DNA of 64,000 nucleotides from Streptomyces sp. ISL-66 (lineage in GTDB: Bacteria > Actinomycetota > Actinomycetes > Streptomycetales > Streptomycetaceae). The position numbers and the translations under genes are program-made. The stretch spans positions 1-64,000 of the forward strand of contig NZ_JAGGOW010000067.1 in NCBI RefSeq assembly GCF_018614135.1, given 5' to 3'. Of this stretch, positions 16,115 to 24,548 are shown piece after piece; positions within the stretch are counted from its first letter, which is position 1, and the number at the start of each line of letters is the position of its first letter. The notes below the pieces were generated by a model. That model worked only from the letters and a program-made list of their open reading frames with translations, searched no databases and had not been told where the DNA came from.

Positions 16115-17476
16115 GTGAACGTGGAAACCATCGGGGAACGCACCGAGGCATCCGGCGGGGCATCCGGCAGCGAAGGGCGCACACCGCAGGGGCGGCAGTG
16201 CCCGGAGTGCGGGCACGTCGTCGCCGTGCACGCGCGGTACGTCGACTGGTGCGCGGAATGCGACTGGAACGTGGATCCGGGTGCTCCCGATCCGGACCGG
16301 GGCCGCATAGCAACGGTCCGCCGGCGCCTTGCCCGGGCACACGGGGAACAGCTCGCGGCCGGGATCGGCCGGGGCGAGGACGGGCCGGCCGCGCTGGACA
16401 CCCCGACCGTCCTGGCCTACGGGATCTCCGTGGTGGTGCACGCGGTCACCGCGGCTCTGGTGGTCGTGGCCGGAGTGCTGGTCATCGATGGATGGCACAC
16501 GGGGATCCAACCGGTGCTCGGCGTGCTGGTCCTGGTGATCGCGGCGGCGCTGCTGCCCCGGCCGGGGCGGCTGCCGAAGCACGCGCCGGTGCTGTACCGG
16601 GCGGACGCGCCCCGGCTGTTCGAGCTGATCGACGAGGTCGGGGCCGCCGTCGGGACGTCCGGGGTGCACGCCGTGGTCGTGGAGCCGGTCGCCAATGCGG
16701 GGGTCACCACCTACGGCTTCCGGAACCGCCGAGTGATGTACCTGGGGCTCGGGCTGTGGGAGATCCTCTCGCCGCAGGAGCTCGTGGCCCTGCTGGGCCA
16801 CGAGCTCGGACACTTCGCGAACGGCGACGTGCGCTCCTCGTACCTCACCGGCTGGGCGCTGCACGCCCTCCAGCGCTGGCACCACCTGCTGACCCCGACG
16901 CCCCTGCCGCCCCTGGCACCCTTGTGGCACCAGGCGGCGGACCTCCTCCTGCGCGTCCTGGCCTTCCTGCCGCGCTGGGCCGTCTACGGGGTGACCCACC
17001 TGCTCGACGGGCTGACGATGAGGGCCTCGCAGCGGGCCGAGTACCGGGCCGACACCGGCGCCGCCCGCGTCGGGTCCACGGAGGCGGCCGTCGCCCTCAT
17101 GGACCGGATGCTGCTGTGCGAGGCGGTGCAACCCCAGCTGCGGCGCGAGTCGGTGGCGGCGCAGATGCGCGGCGGGGCCCAGGGGCGCGCGCTGCGCGAC
17201 GCGGCCGAGCGGGGGCTGTGGGAACGGCTCGGCGAGCGGATGGGCTCCGTCCCCGAGAGCGAGTACGAGCGGCTGCGCCGGGTCTCCGCCCGGCGCGGGC
17301 ACAGCGTCGACGACACCCACCCGCCGACCCACCTGCGCCGCCGCTGCCTGGCCTCGGCCGGCGCGCACCCGGCCCGGGTGGTCTGCGACGCCGCCCGTAC
17401 GGAGGCGGTCGCGGCCGAACTGGCTCCGGTCCGCGCCGAGCTGGCCCGCCGGGTGATCCGGGACTACGCGCACTGA
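16115..17476 (+). CDS. M48-family membrane metalloprotease with N-terminal zinc ribbon
   Basis: 453 residues from a GTG at 16115, just after GGGGAGGGG. A zinc ribbon C29-x2-C32 ... C46-x2-C49 opens the protein. Two membrane helices follow (about 105-150), then the peptidase domain with HELGHFANGD (H229, E230, H233; third zinc ligand likely in RAEYRADTGAAR). Further hydrophobic segments follow the HExxH. This is the HtpX/Ste24-like layout, acting in quality control of membrane proteins. A cytosolic zinc ribbon on an M48 protease suggests partner or substrate binding. It is monocistronic and divergent from the IclR-like gene. Confidence 0.88.
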   Translation: MNVETIGERTEASGGASGSEGRTPQGRQCPECGHVVAVHARYVDWCAECDWNVDPGAPDPDRGRIATVRRRLARAHGEQLAAGIGRGEDGPAALDTPTVLAYGISVVVHAVTAALVVVAGVLVIDGWHTGIQPVLGVLVLVIAAALLPRPGRLPKHAPVLYRADAPRLFELIDEVGAAVGTSGVHAVVVEPVANAGVTTYGFRNRRVMYLGLGLWEILSPQELVALLGHELGHFANGDVRSSYLTGWALHALQRWHHLLTPTPLPPLAPLWHQAADLLLRVLAFLPRWAVYGVTHLLDGLTMRASQRAEYRADTGAARVGSTEAAVALMDRMLLCEAVQPQLRRESVAAQMRGGAQGRALRDAAERGLWERLGERMGSVPESEYERLRRVSARRGHSVDDTHPPTHLRRRCLASAGAHPARVVCDAARTEAVAAELAPVRAELARRVIRDYAH

Positions 17477-17615
17477 GGCCGGGGCCGAGGCCGGGGCCGG
17501 GCTCGATCCGTCCCTGCCGCGCGGGCGCGGCTCGTGCTCGGCGTCACCGCACTGGACGACGCGGCGGCGTCGCGGCCCTCCCCACCGCCCCCCTCCCCGT
17601 GTCACCCTGCCCGTC

Positions 17616-18962
17616 ATGGAGCGGATCATCGAGGAGATACGCGAGGACCTGGACCGCCGGCTCGCGGTGGCGGCGGAGCGGCTCGCCGACCGGGCGCCGG
17701 TCGAGGACCCGGCCCACGCCGCCCACGCCTCTTACACCGCCCTGCTCGGCCGGGCCGAACTGTGCGACCGGATCCACCACATCCTCGGTCACGTGGTCGA
17801 GGGCCTGGTCCGCGGCTCCCGCGGCCTGCCCGCCGGTCTCGCCGACGCCCGCGCCGACGGTGCGCTCCGCGCCGGGCAGGGGCTGCCGCTCGCCTCCCTG
17901 CTGGGGGTCTACCGGCTCTGCGGCCGGCTGCTGTGGCAGACCCTGACCGAGGCCGTCGCCGCCCACGACCGGGCGGCGCTGCCCCGGCTGCTGCCGGGGG
18001 CGCCCGCGCTGTGGGAGGTGGTCGACCGGTTGGCGGACGCGGCGGCCGAGTCGTACCACCGGGCCGAGTCCGCGCGCGGGGACCGGGAGCGGGAGCTCGC
18101 CGCCGCCCTGCTCGACACCCTGCTCGAAGGCTCCGGTTCGGCCGAGGAGGCCGCCGGGTCGGCGGAGCGGCTCGGGCTGCCGGAGCGCGGCCGGTTCGCG
18201 GTGGTCGTCCTCGGACCCGGCGGCGGAGACCTCGCCGGGGCCGGCCTCGGCGGCGCCGGGACAACGACCGGGGCCGAAGCCGAGACCGAAGCCGGCACCG
18301 GAGTCCACCCTGCGCCCGGCGCCCCGCGGCTGCTGTGGCGGATCCGCGCCGCCGGGGAGAGCTGCCTCGTGGAGCTGGGCCACCATCCGCTGGAATCCGT
18401 ACGGGAGTTGCTCGCGCCGCTCGGCGTGCGCGCCGGGGTGAGCCCGGTGGTGGCGTCGCCGGCCGAGCTGGCCGGGGCGCACCGGATGGCCGTCCTCGCC
18501 CTGCGCACCGCCGTCGCGGAGGGCCCGCGCACCGCGCTGCTGGACGAGCGGCTGCCGGCGGCACTGGTCGCGGCCGAGCCCGAACTCGCGGCCCGGCTAC
18601 GCCGGGTGGTGCTCGGGCCGGTGCTGGCGCTGCCGCCGGAGGACCGCCGGGTGCTGCTGAACACCCTGGGGACCTGGCTGACCTGCCAGGGCTCGACGAC
18701 GTACGCGGCGCAGCGGCTGTACTGCCACCGCAACACCGTCTCCAACCGGCTGCGCCGTCTGGAGCGGCTGACCGGCCGCTCCCTCTCGGATCCGGCCCAC
18801 GTCGTGGAGCTGGCGCTGGCGCACGCGGCGGTCGTCCAGCGTCCGGCTAGCGCCGTGCCTCCGGCGCCGGCCCCGTCTCCGTCTCCGTCCCCTCCTTCGG
18901 GTGCGTCGTCTTCGCGGACTCCAGCAGGAACGGCACGTCGATTACCGCGACCCCGGGCGTGA
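17616..18962 (+). CDS. PucR/CdaR-type transcriptional regulator
   Basis: 448 residues. An N-terminal helical sensor-like region (HHILGHVVEGLVRGSRGLPA) and a GGDEF-like/CdaR middle region (RFAVVVLGPG, HRMAVLALRTAVAEGP) lead to the PucR C-terminal helix-turn-helix: LLNTLGTWLTCQGSTTYAAQ, then RLYCHRNTVSNRLRRLERLTG-type recognition helix at about 350-400. The last 60 or so residues (PAPAPSPSPSPPSG and beyond) are low-complexity and are antisense to the end of the kimA-like gene over 116 bp. Upstream in-frame starts extend into an unlikely sequence. Such regulators respond to metabolites; the target is not evident. Confidence 0.82.
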   Translation: MERIIEEIREDLDRRLAVAAERLADRAPVEDPAHAAHASYTALLGRAELCDRIHHILGHVVEGLVRGSRGLPAGLADARADGALRAGQGLPLASLLGVYRLCGRLLWQTLTEAVAAHDRAALPRLLPGAPALWEVVDRLADAAAESYHRAESARGDRERELAAALLDTLLEGSGSAEEAAGSAERLGLPERGRFAVVVLGPGGGDLAGAGLGGAGTTTGAEAETEAGTGVHPAPGAPRLLWRIRAAGESCLVELGHHPLESVRELLAPLGVRAGVSPVVASPAELAGAHRMAVLALRTAVAEGPRTALLDERLPAALVAAEPELAARLRRVVLGPVLALPPEDRRVLLNTLGTWLTCQGSTTYAAQRLYCHRNTVSNRLRRLERLTGRSLSDPAHVVELALAHAAVVQRPASAVPPAPAPSPSPSPPSGASSSRTPAGTARRLPRPRA

Positions 18963-20820
18963 ACAGCAGCCGCGCCTTGAGCCGCAGCGCGTTCTGGTTG
19001 TGCAGGGGCTGCTCCCACCAGTGCCCCACCACGTATTCGGGGATCACCACCGACAGCATGTCCGTCCCCTCGGCGGCCGCCTGCTCCTGCACGTAGGCGA
19101 GCACCGGCCCGACCACTTCCCGGTAGGGGGAGTGCAGCACCTTCAGCGGGATCCCCGGGTCGTGCTCCGCCCAGGTCTCCCGCAGCCGGTTCGCGTCCTC
19201 CTCGTCCGCGGCCACCGAGACCGCGGTGAGGGTGTCGGGCCGCAGCCCCATGGCGAAGCCGAGGGCCTTGAGCGTGGGGGCGTGCACGGCGGCGACGAGA
19301 ACGACCACGTGATGGCGGGCGGGCTTGCGCGGTTTGACCCCGGGGGCGACGGCGACCTCCCGGGCCACGGTGTCGTAGTGGCGGCGCACGCCCTTCATGC
19401 CGAGGAAGAGCAGCGGCATCGCGATGACGACGAGCCAGGCTCCGTGGGTGAACTTGGTGATCAGGACGATGACCAGGACCACGGAGGTCATGACGGCGCC
19501 GACGGCGTTGATGGCCCGTCGGCGGTGGATGTGGATCCGCTCCTCCTTCCGGGTCCCGGGCGATGCCAGCTCCTGCTTCCAGTGCCGGACCATGCCGGCC
19601 TGCGAGAGGGTGAAGGAGACGAAGACGCCGATGATGTAGAGCTGGATGAGGCGGGTCAGCTGGGCGTCGAAGGTCACGATGAGCGCGATGGCCGCGAGCG
19701 CGAGCAGGACGATGCCGTTGGAGTAGACGAGCCGGTCGCCGCGGTTGAAGAGCTGGCGCGGTACGTACCGGTCCTTGGCCAGGATCGAGGCCAGCATCGG
19801 GAAGCCGTTGAAGGCGGTGTTCGCGGCGAGGACCAGTACGCCGGCCGTGACGGCCTGGAGCAGGTAGAAGAGGACGTGCCAGTCGCCGAAGGTGGCCCGG
19901 CCGATCTGTGCGAGCGCGGTGGACATCGGCGTCCCGGGGGCCAGGCCCAGCTCGGTCGGGTTCGCCGCGACGTGCACCTCGTAGACCATGGCGAGGAGGG
20001 TGATCCCGGCGAACATGGTGACGGCGAGCGCGCCCATCGCGGCGAGCGTGGTCGCCGCGTTCTTGCTCTTGGGCTTCTCGAAGGCGGGCACGCCGTTGCT
20101 GATGGCCTCGACGCCGGTCAGCGCGGTACAGCCGGAGGCGAAGGCGCGCAGTGCGAGCAGCACCAGCGCGAGGCCGGCGTAGCCGCCGGCTTCGGTGATC
20201 GGCAGCTCGGCGGATTCGGCGCGGATGGTGTCGCCGGTCGCGAGGCGGAAGGCGGCCACGGCGAACATGAGGTAGATGACGAGTACGAAGCCGTAGGTGG
20301 GGATCGCGAAGATCCGTCCCGACTCCCGTACGCCGCGCAGGTTCATCAGGGTCAGGAGCACGACGAACCCCACCGACAGGCCGACTTCGTGGTCGGTGAG
20401 GGAAGGGATGGCCGAAGTGATGGCGGAGACGCCGGAGACCACGGAGACGGCGACCGTCATGACGTAGTCGACGAGCAGCGCGCTCGCGGCGGTGAGGGCC
20501 GCGGTCGGGCCGAGGTTCTTGGAGCTGACGATGTAGGCGCCGCCGCCGCCCGGGTAGGCGTAGCAGGTCTGACGGTAGGAGGCGACGACGACCACCAGCA
20601 GGAAGATGATCGCCGCGGCCGCGTACCAGGCGAGGTGGAGCAGGGCGACGCCGCCGAGGGCGAGGATCAGCAGGATCTCCTCGGTGGCGTAGGCCACCGA
20701 GGAGAGCGGGTCGCTGCAGAAGATGGGGAGTGCGAGCCGTTTGGGCAGCAGGGTCTCGCCCAGACGAGCGGTGTCGAGCGGTTCACCGACCAGCACGCGT
20801 TTCGCATTGATACGCCTCAT
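18847..20820 (-). CDS. kimA: KimA-like potassium importer (APC superfamily)
   Basis: 657 residues with about 12 membrane helices and a cytosolic C-terminal alpha/beta domain (from about 500: HHVVVLVAAVHAPTLKALGF). It follows Bacillus subtilis KimA closely: FCSDPLSSVAYATEEILLIL, SYRQTCYAYPGGGGAYIVSS, LLVDYVMTVAVSVVSGVSAI, FASGCTALTGVEAISNGVPA, and VIPEYVVGHWWEQPLHNQ near the end. KimA imports K+ with protons and is inhibited by c-di-AMP. The 74-bp leader is too short for a ydaO-type riboswitch, and no clear Shine-Dalgarno precedes the ATG. It is 74 bp after the molybdenum hydroxylase small subunit, so it may share that transcript. Many genomes label it simply amino acid permease. Confidence 0.78.
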   Translation of the reverse strand: MRRINAKRVLVGEPLDTARLGETLLPKRLALPIFCSDPLSSVAYATEEILLILALGGVALLHLAWYAAAAIIFLLVVVVASYRQTCYAYPGGGGAYIVSSKNLGPTAALTAASALLVDYVMTVAVSVVSGVSAITSAIPSLTDHEVGLSVGFVVLLTLMNLRGVRESGRIFAIPTYGFVLVIYLMFAVAAFRLATGDTIRAESAELPITEAGGYAGLALVLLALRAFASGCTALTGVEAISNGVPAFEKPKSKNAATTLAAMGALAVTMFAGITLLAMVYEVHVAANPTELGLAPGTPMSTALAQIGRATFGDWHVLFYLLQAVTAGVLVLAANTAFNGFPMLASILAKDRYVPRQLFNRGDRLVYSNGIVLLALAAIALIVTFDAQLTRLIQLYIIGVFVSFTLSQAGMVRHWKQELASPGTRKEERIHIHRRRAINAVGAVMTSVVLVIVLITKFTHGAWLVVIAMPLLFLGMKGVRRHYDTVAREVAVAPGVKPRKPARHHVVVLVAAVHAPTLKALGFAMGLRPDTLTAVSVAADEEDANRLRETWAEHDPGIPLKVLHSPYREVVGPVLAYVQEQAAAEGTDMLSVVIPEYVVGHWWEQPLHNQNALRLKARLLFTPGVAVIDVPFLLESAKTTHPKEGTETETGPAPEARR

Positions 20821-20894
20821 TTAGGCATGATCAGCCAAACCTGTACCGATTCACCCCGTATAGGGCTTGTGTCATGGAGTGAACCGTGTGCCTC

Positions 20895-21350
20895 CTACAT
20901 TTTCGCCGCCGCGCTGCGGATCGCCTCGCGGATGCGGAAGTAGGTGCCGCAGCGGCAGATGTTGGCGATCGCGTCGATGTCCTCGTCGGTCGGCGTGCTC
21001 GTGCGCTTCAACAGGGCCACCGCCGCCATGATCTGGCCGGGCTGGCAGAAGCCGCACTGTGCGACGTCCTGTTCGAGCCAGGCCTCCTGCACCGGGTGCA
21101 GCTCGTCGCCGTTCGCCAGCCCCTCGATGGTGGTCACGGCCTTGCCCGCGCACGCGGAGACCGGGACCACGCACGGGCGGACGTCCACCCCGTCGAGGTG
21201 GCTGGTACAGGCCTTGCAGGCGTCCACGCCGCAGCCGTATTTGGGGCCGCGCACGCCCAGCATGTCGCGGAGCACCCACAGCAGGGGCAGATCGTCGGGC
21301 GCGTCCACGGTGACGCTCCGCCCGTTGACGGTGAAGGTGTGCGAGGGCAC
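20895..21350 (-). CDS. (2Fe-2S)-binding small subunit of a molybdenum hydroxylase (IorA-like)
   Basis: 151 residues; the GTG at 21350 follows AGGAG, and the gene starts 15 bp after the large-subunit stop. The plant-ferredoxin-type cluster is C-x4-C-x2-C ([18 protein letters not shown]) plus a later Cys. The second [2Fe-2S] site is [13 protein letters not shown] with [14 protein letters not shown]. Length and motifs fit the small subunits of isoquinoline 1-oxidoreductase and related two-subunit, FAD-lacking aldehyde/aromatic hydroxylases. It passes electrons from the molybdenum site in the large subunit to an unknown acceptor. Confidence 0.9.
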   Translation of the reverse strand: MPSHTFTVNGRSVTVDAPDDLPLLWVLRDMLGVRGPKYGCGVDACKACTSHLDGVDVRPCVVPVSACAGKAVTTIEGLANGDELHPVQEAWLEQDVAQCGFCQPGQIMAAVALLKRTSTPTDEDIDAIANICRCGTYFRIREAIRSAAAKM

Positions 21351-21365
21351 GGCTCGGCTCCTGGA

Positions 21366-23669
21366 CTAGCGGGGGTAGGGGGTGAAGTCGACGTCGAAGT
21401 CGAGGGGGAAGCTGCGCGGCTTCGTGCCCGTGGCGCGGGCGTAGGCGTTGGCGATGGCGCCCACGGCGGCCGGCAGGCCCAGCTCACCGGCTCCGCCCGG
21501 CTCGGTCCCGGTCGCCGGGAGCACGAAGACCCGTACGTCCCGGGGGGTGTCCCGCTGCCGCGCCCAGCGGAACTGGCTGTAACTGCCCTCCAGCGGGAGC
21601 CCCTTGTCCAGGTGCAGGCCGGCCGTGAGCGTGGTGGAGATGGCATCCATCAGACCGCCGATCATCTGGGCCTCCAGACCGCGCGGGTTGACGGGCAGGC
21701 CCACGTCCACGGCGATGACGGCCTTGGTGACGCGCACGTGCTCCGGGTCCCGGGTGTCGATCTCGACCAGGCAGGCGGTCCTCGACTTGTACTCCTCGTG
21801 GAAGGCGATGCCCTGGGCGCACCCGGCGGGCAGGGCGCGGCCCCAGTCCCCCTCGGTCGCCACCTTGTCGAGCACGGCGCGCTGGGCGGCCGTCTTCAGG
21901 AAGGTGCGGCGGAACCGGTACGGGTCCCTGCCCGTCGCGGCGGCCAGTTCGTCGACGACGATCTCCTCGGCGCCCCGGGTGTTCGCCGAGTAAACCGAAC
22001 GCCAGGAGCCGGTGGGCACCCCGGTCGGGACCTCGGTGAGGACCTGGGTGGTGAGGCCGAAGTGGTACGGGGACTTGACCGTGGTGAGGAACAGCGTCTG
22101 GGCGAGGGTGGCGTTGCCGATGCCGAGCGGCAGGCTCGCGGCCGTGGCCGTGATGATCTCGCCGAGGCCGTGCCGGAAGTCGGTCTCGGCGGCGGCGACC
22201 CGGTGTTCGAAGCTGAGCACCTCGCCGAGCAGGTGGGTCGCGCGGATCTTGTGGTGGGTGGCTGGGCGCATTCGGCCGTGCCGGGTGTCGTCGACACGGG
22301 TCCACATCAGACGGACCGGGCGGCGGCAGGCCTTGGAGATCCGGGCGGCCTCCAGCGCGGCGTCGAAGAAGAGCCGCCGGCCGAAGGAGCCCCCGGCCTG
22401 GACCACGTGGACGGTGACCTTGTCGAGCGGCAGGCCGAGGTCGGCGGCTATGGTCTCGCGGGCCACGATCGGGGACTTGAGCCCGGACCAGATCTCGGCG
22501 CGGTCCTCGCGCACGTCGGCGACCGCGGAGTTGGTCTCCATCGGCGCGTGGCTGACGAAGGCGAAGTCGAACTCGGCGTCCACGCGCGCGGTGAGCAGCG
22601 GCGGCACGACCAGCGGGGCGGTGGCGGCCCGCAGTTCGGCGCGCACCTGGGCGTCGGAGAGCTGGTCGGCGGGGCCCGGGCCCCAAGTGACCTGGAGCGC
22701 GGCCTTGGCGTCGAGGGCCTGGCCGAAGGTCTCGGCGACGACGGCGACACCGGTGGCGACGGTGACCACGTGCAGGACGCCGGGCATGGCCCTGACAGCG
22801 GCGAGGTTGGCCACGGCACGGACGCCGCCGCCGAGGGTCGGGGGACGGCGGACCACGCAGGGCTTGGCCCCGGGCACGTCGAGGTCGAGGGTGTACCGCT
22901 GGGCGCCGGTGACCATCGCGCGGGCGTCGATCCGGCTGGTCGGCTTGCCGACGAGGGTGTGCTTCGCCGGCTGCTTGGGGCTCGCTCCGAGGACCACGAG
23001 TGCGGGGTTCGCCGCGGCCGTGGCGAGTGAGCCGTAGCCGGCGGTGCGGCCGTCGGGGGCGCGGACGGCGCCGTTCGCGGTGGTGAGGGAGGAGACCGGG
23101 AGGCTCCAGCGGACGGCCGCGGCCGCCACCAGACGGGCGCGGGCGGTGGCGGCGCACTGGCGGACCGGGCCGTAGAGGGAGCGGATGGAGTTGGACGAGC
23201 CGGTGAGCTGGTTGAAGAGCAGCTCGGGGCGGGCGTCGTCCAGTTCGATCCGTACGGCGGCCAGCGGCGCGTCGAGCTCCTCCGCGACGAGCATCGCCAC
23301 GGCGGTGGTGAGGCCCTGGCCGACCTCCTCGCGCGGCAGCCGGAAGCGGACGGTGCCGTCGGCCTCCACGGCGAGCGCGAGCAGGGCGGAGGTGGGAGCG
23401 CCCGCGAGGATGAACAGGTCGCCCAGGTCCAGCAGGTCCGCGGGGGCGGGCAGGGTCGGGATCACCGCGTGGGCCGGCTGCGGCGCGATGAGGTCGGCGC
23501 CGGCGCGGGTGACGAGGGCGAGGGTCGGCGCGGCGACGAGGTAGGTGAGGAAGGAGCGGCGGCTCTGCCCGTCGGCTCCGCTCCGCCGCCCGTCCGCCGA
23601 CGCGTGGCCCGGCCCGTCGGTCGGGGCGTGGCCCGGCCCGTCGGTCGGCGCATGGCTCTGCCCGGTCAT
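21366..23669 (-). CDS. Molybdopterin-cytosine-dinucleotide large subunit, Tat-exported (IorB-like)
   Basis: 767 residues of the xanthine-dehydrogenase superfamily, two-subunit branch. A twin-arginine signal (QSRRSFLTYLVAAPTLALV) follows an unusual N-terminal repeat (HAPTDGPG twice, then HASADG). Motifs include the Mo-pterin loops EVGQGLTTAVAMLVAEELDA and VQAGGSFGRRLFFDAALEAA, and near the C-terminus GGAGELGLPAAVGAIANA with the catalytic Glu. The enzyme should hydroxylate an aldehyde or N-heterocycle outside the membrane, with the small subunit co-exported. No FAD subunit, cytochrome c partner or XdhC-type maturation factor is adjacent. The start is not firmly fixed because the ribosome site is weak. 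Confidence 0.85.
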   Translation of the reverse strand: MTGQSHAPTDGPGHAPTDGPGHASADGRRSGADGQSRRSFLTYLVAAPTLALVTRAGADLIAPQPAHAVIPTLPAPADLLDLGDLFILAGAPTSALLALAVEADGTVRFRLPREEVGQGLTTAVAMLVAEELDAPLAAVRIELDDARPELLFNQLTGSSNSIRSLYGPVRQCAATARARLVAAAAVRWSLPVSSLTTANGAVRAPDGRTAGYGSLATAAANPALVVLGASPKQPAKHTLVGKPTSRIDARAMVTGAQRYTLDLDVPGAKPCVVRRPPTLGGGVRAVANLAAVRAMPGVLHVVTVATGVAVVAETFGQALDAKAALQVTWGPGPADQLSDAQVRAELRAATAPLVVPPLLTARVDAEFDFAFVSHAPMETNSAVADVREDRAEIWSGLKSPIVARETIAADLGLPLDKVTVHVVQAGGSFGRRLFFDAALEAARISKACRRPVRLMWTRVDDTRHGRMRPATHHKIRATHLLGEVLSFEHRVAAAETDFRHGLGEIITATAASLPLGIGNATLAQTLFLTTVKSPYHFGLTTQVLTEVPTGVPTGSWRSVYSANTRGAEEIVVDELAAATGRDPYRFRRTFLKTAAQRAVLDKVATEGDWGRALPAGCAQGIAFHEEYKSRTACLVEIDTRDPEHVRVTKAVIAVDVGLPVNPRGLEAQMIGGLMDAISTTLTAGLHLDKGLPLEGSYSQFRWARQRDTPRDVRVFVLPATGTEPGGAGELGLPAAVGAIANAYARATGTKPRSFPLDFDVDFTPYPR

Positions 23670-24052
23670 GTCGTCGTGTCCCCGCCCTGCGCACGGCCCG
23701 CTTTCGGCGGGCCTCCCGGCTCGTTACCGACACGTAGAGTAGCGATCGCCGGATGAACGCGGAAGGTCCGGGCGGCGGCGTACCGGCCGGACCGGCCGCC
23801 GGGAAGTCTCGTACCCCCTCCGCGCGGCCTCCCTGACCTCGCCCGGACGCCGCCCCGCCAGCCGGCCGCGCTCCCCGTTGTCCTCCGTTCGGGGGCTACG
23901 GCTCGTGTGCGAGCACGGCGGGAGTTCCCTTCGCACACCTCGGCCGTACGATCGACCGCTCCGCGCCGAAAGGCCGGTTTCCGGCCGCGGGCGGACGATG
24001 GAAAGAGCCCGCAAGAGCAGGCCGGGAACAGCGGACGAGGAGGTGTGCGGCA
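23670..24052. other. Intergenic region upstream of divergent genes
   Basis: 383 bp between the hydroxylase large subunit (leftward) and the DUF4242 gene (rightward). It must hold both promoters. I see no clear operator, hairpin or additional gene; open frames here have atypical, Arg/Pro-rich translations. Confidence 0.5.
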
Positions 24053-24301
24053 GTGGCGAAGTACATGGACGTCCACTACGGCATGAACGGCATCACGGCG
24101 GAGCAGCTCAAGGCCGCCCACGAGGCCGACCTGGGCATCGAGGCGGAGGAGAGCGTGCACTTCGAGCACGCCTGGGCCGACCCGGCGTCCGGCACGGTCT
24201 ACTGCCTCTCGGAGGCACCCTCGGCGGACGCGGTCAAGCGCATCCACGACCGCACGGGACACCCCTTCAGCGAGATTCACCCGGTGCCGATCGCCGTGTA
24301 A
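24053..24301 (+). CDS. DUF4242 family protein, SCO4226-like (nickel-responsive)
   Basis: 82 residues from a GTG at 24053 with GAGGAGG upstream. The start MAKYMDVHYGMNGITAEQLK and the motif HFEHAWADPASGTVYCLSE match DUF4242, whose Streptomyces coelicolor member SCO4226 was characterised as a nickel-binding protein with a ferredoxin-like fold. His/Cys/Asp positions that could bind metal (H8, H39, C55, H68, H72 region) are present. It is monocistronic and followed by a hairpin. Confidence 0.8.
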   Translation: MAKYMDVHYGMNGITAEQLKAAHEADLGIEAEESVHFEHAWADPASGTVYCLSEAPSADAVKRIHDRTGHPFSEIHPVPIAV

Positions 24302-24321
24302 CGACCCAAGGGGCGCAAGGG

Positions 24322-24351
24322 CCGGCGGGTCTCCGGACGGAGGCCCGCCGG
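24322..24351 (+). terminator. Hairpin after the DUF4242 gene
   Basis: CCGGCGGGTCTCCG (24322-24335) pairs with CGGAGGCCCGCCGG (24338-24351) with one mismatch, 21 bp after the stop. Confidence 0.6.
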
Positions 24352-24548
24352 TAGCGCTGACCGGATTCGTTCGCACACTCCCGAGGCGTCGGAAGGCCTC
24401 AGGCATATGCCTGAAGCAAGTCCTCCACAGATGTTGCCAAACGCCTTACAGGCTGTCGCGGCCTGTGCCACAGTCGTTACCGGCCCTTCCATCAGAACCG
24501 GTCCTACCTTTCAGAACTTGGCCGTGCCGCGCCTGTATCGGAGTTCTC

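Noticed and set aside
20821-20894. ydaO-type c-di-AMP riboswitch upstream of the KimA-like gene
   Set aside because: Only 74 bp are available before the preceding gene's stop and no conserved riboswitch core is visible.
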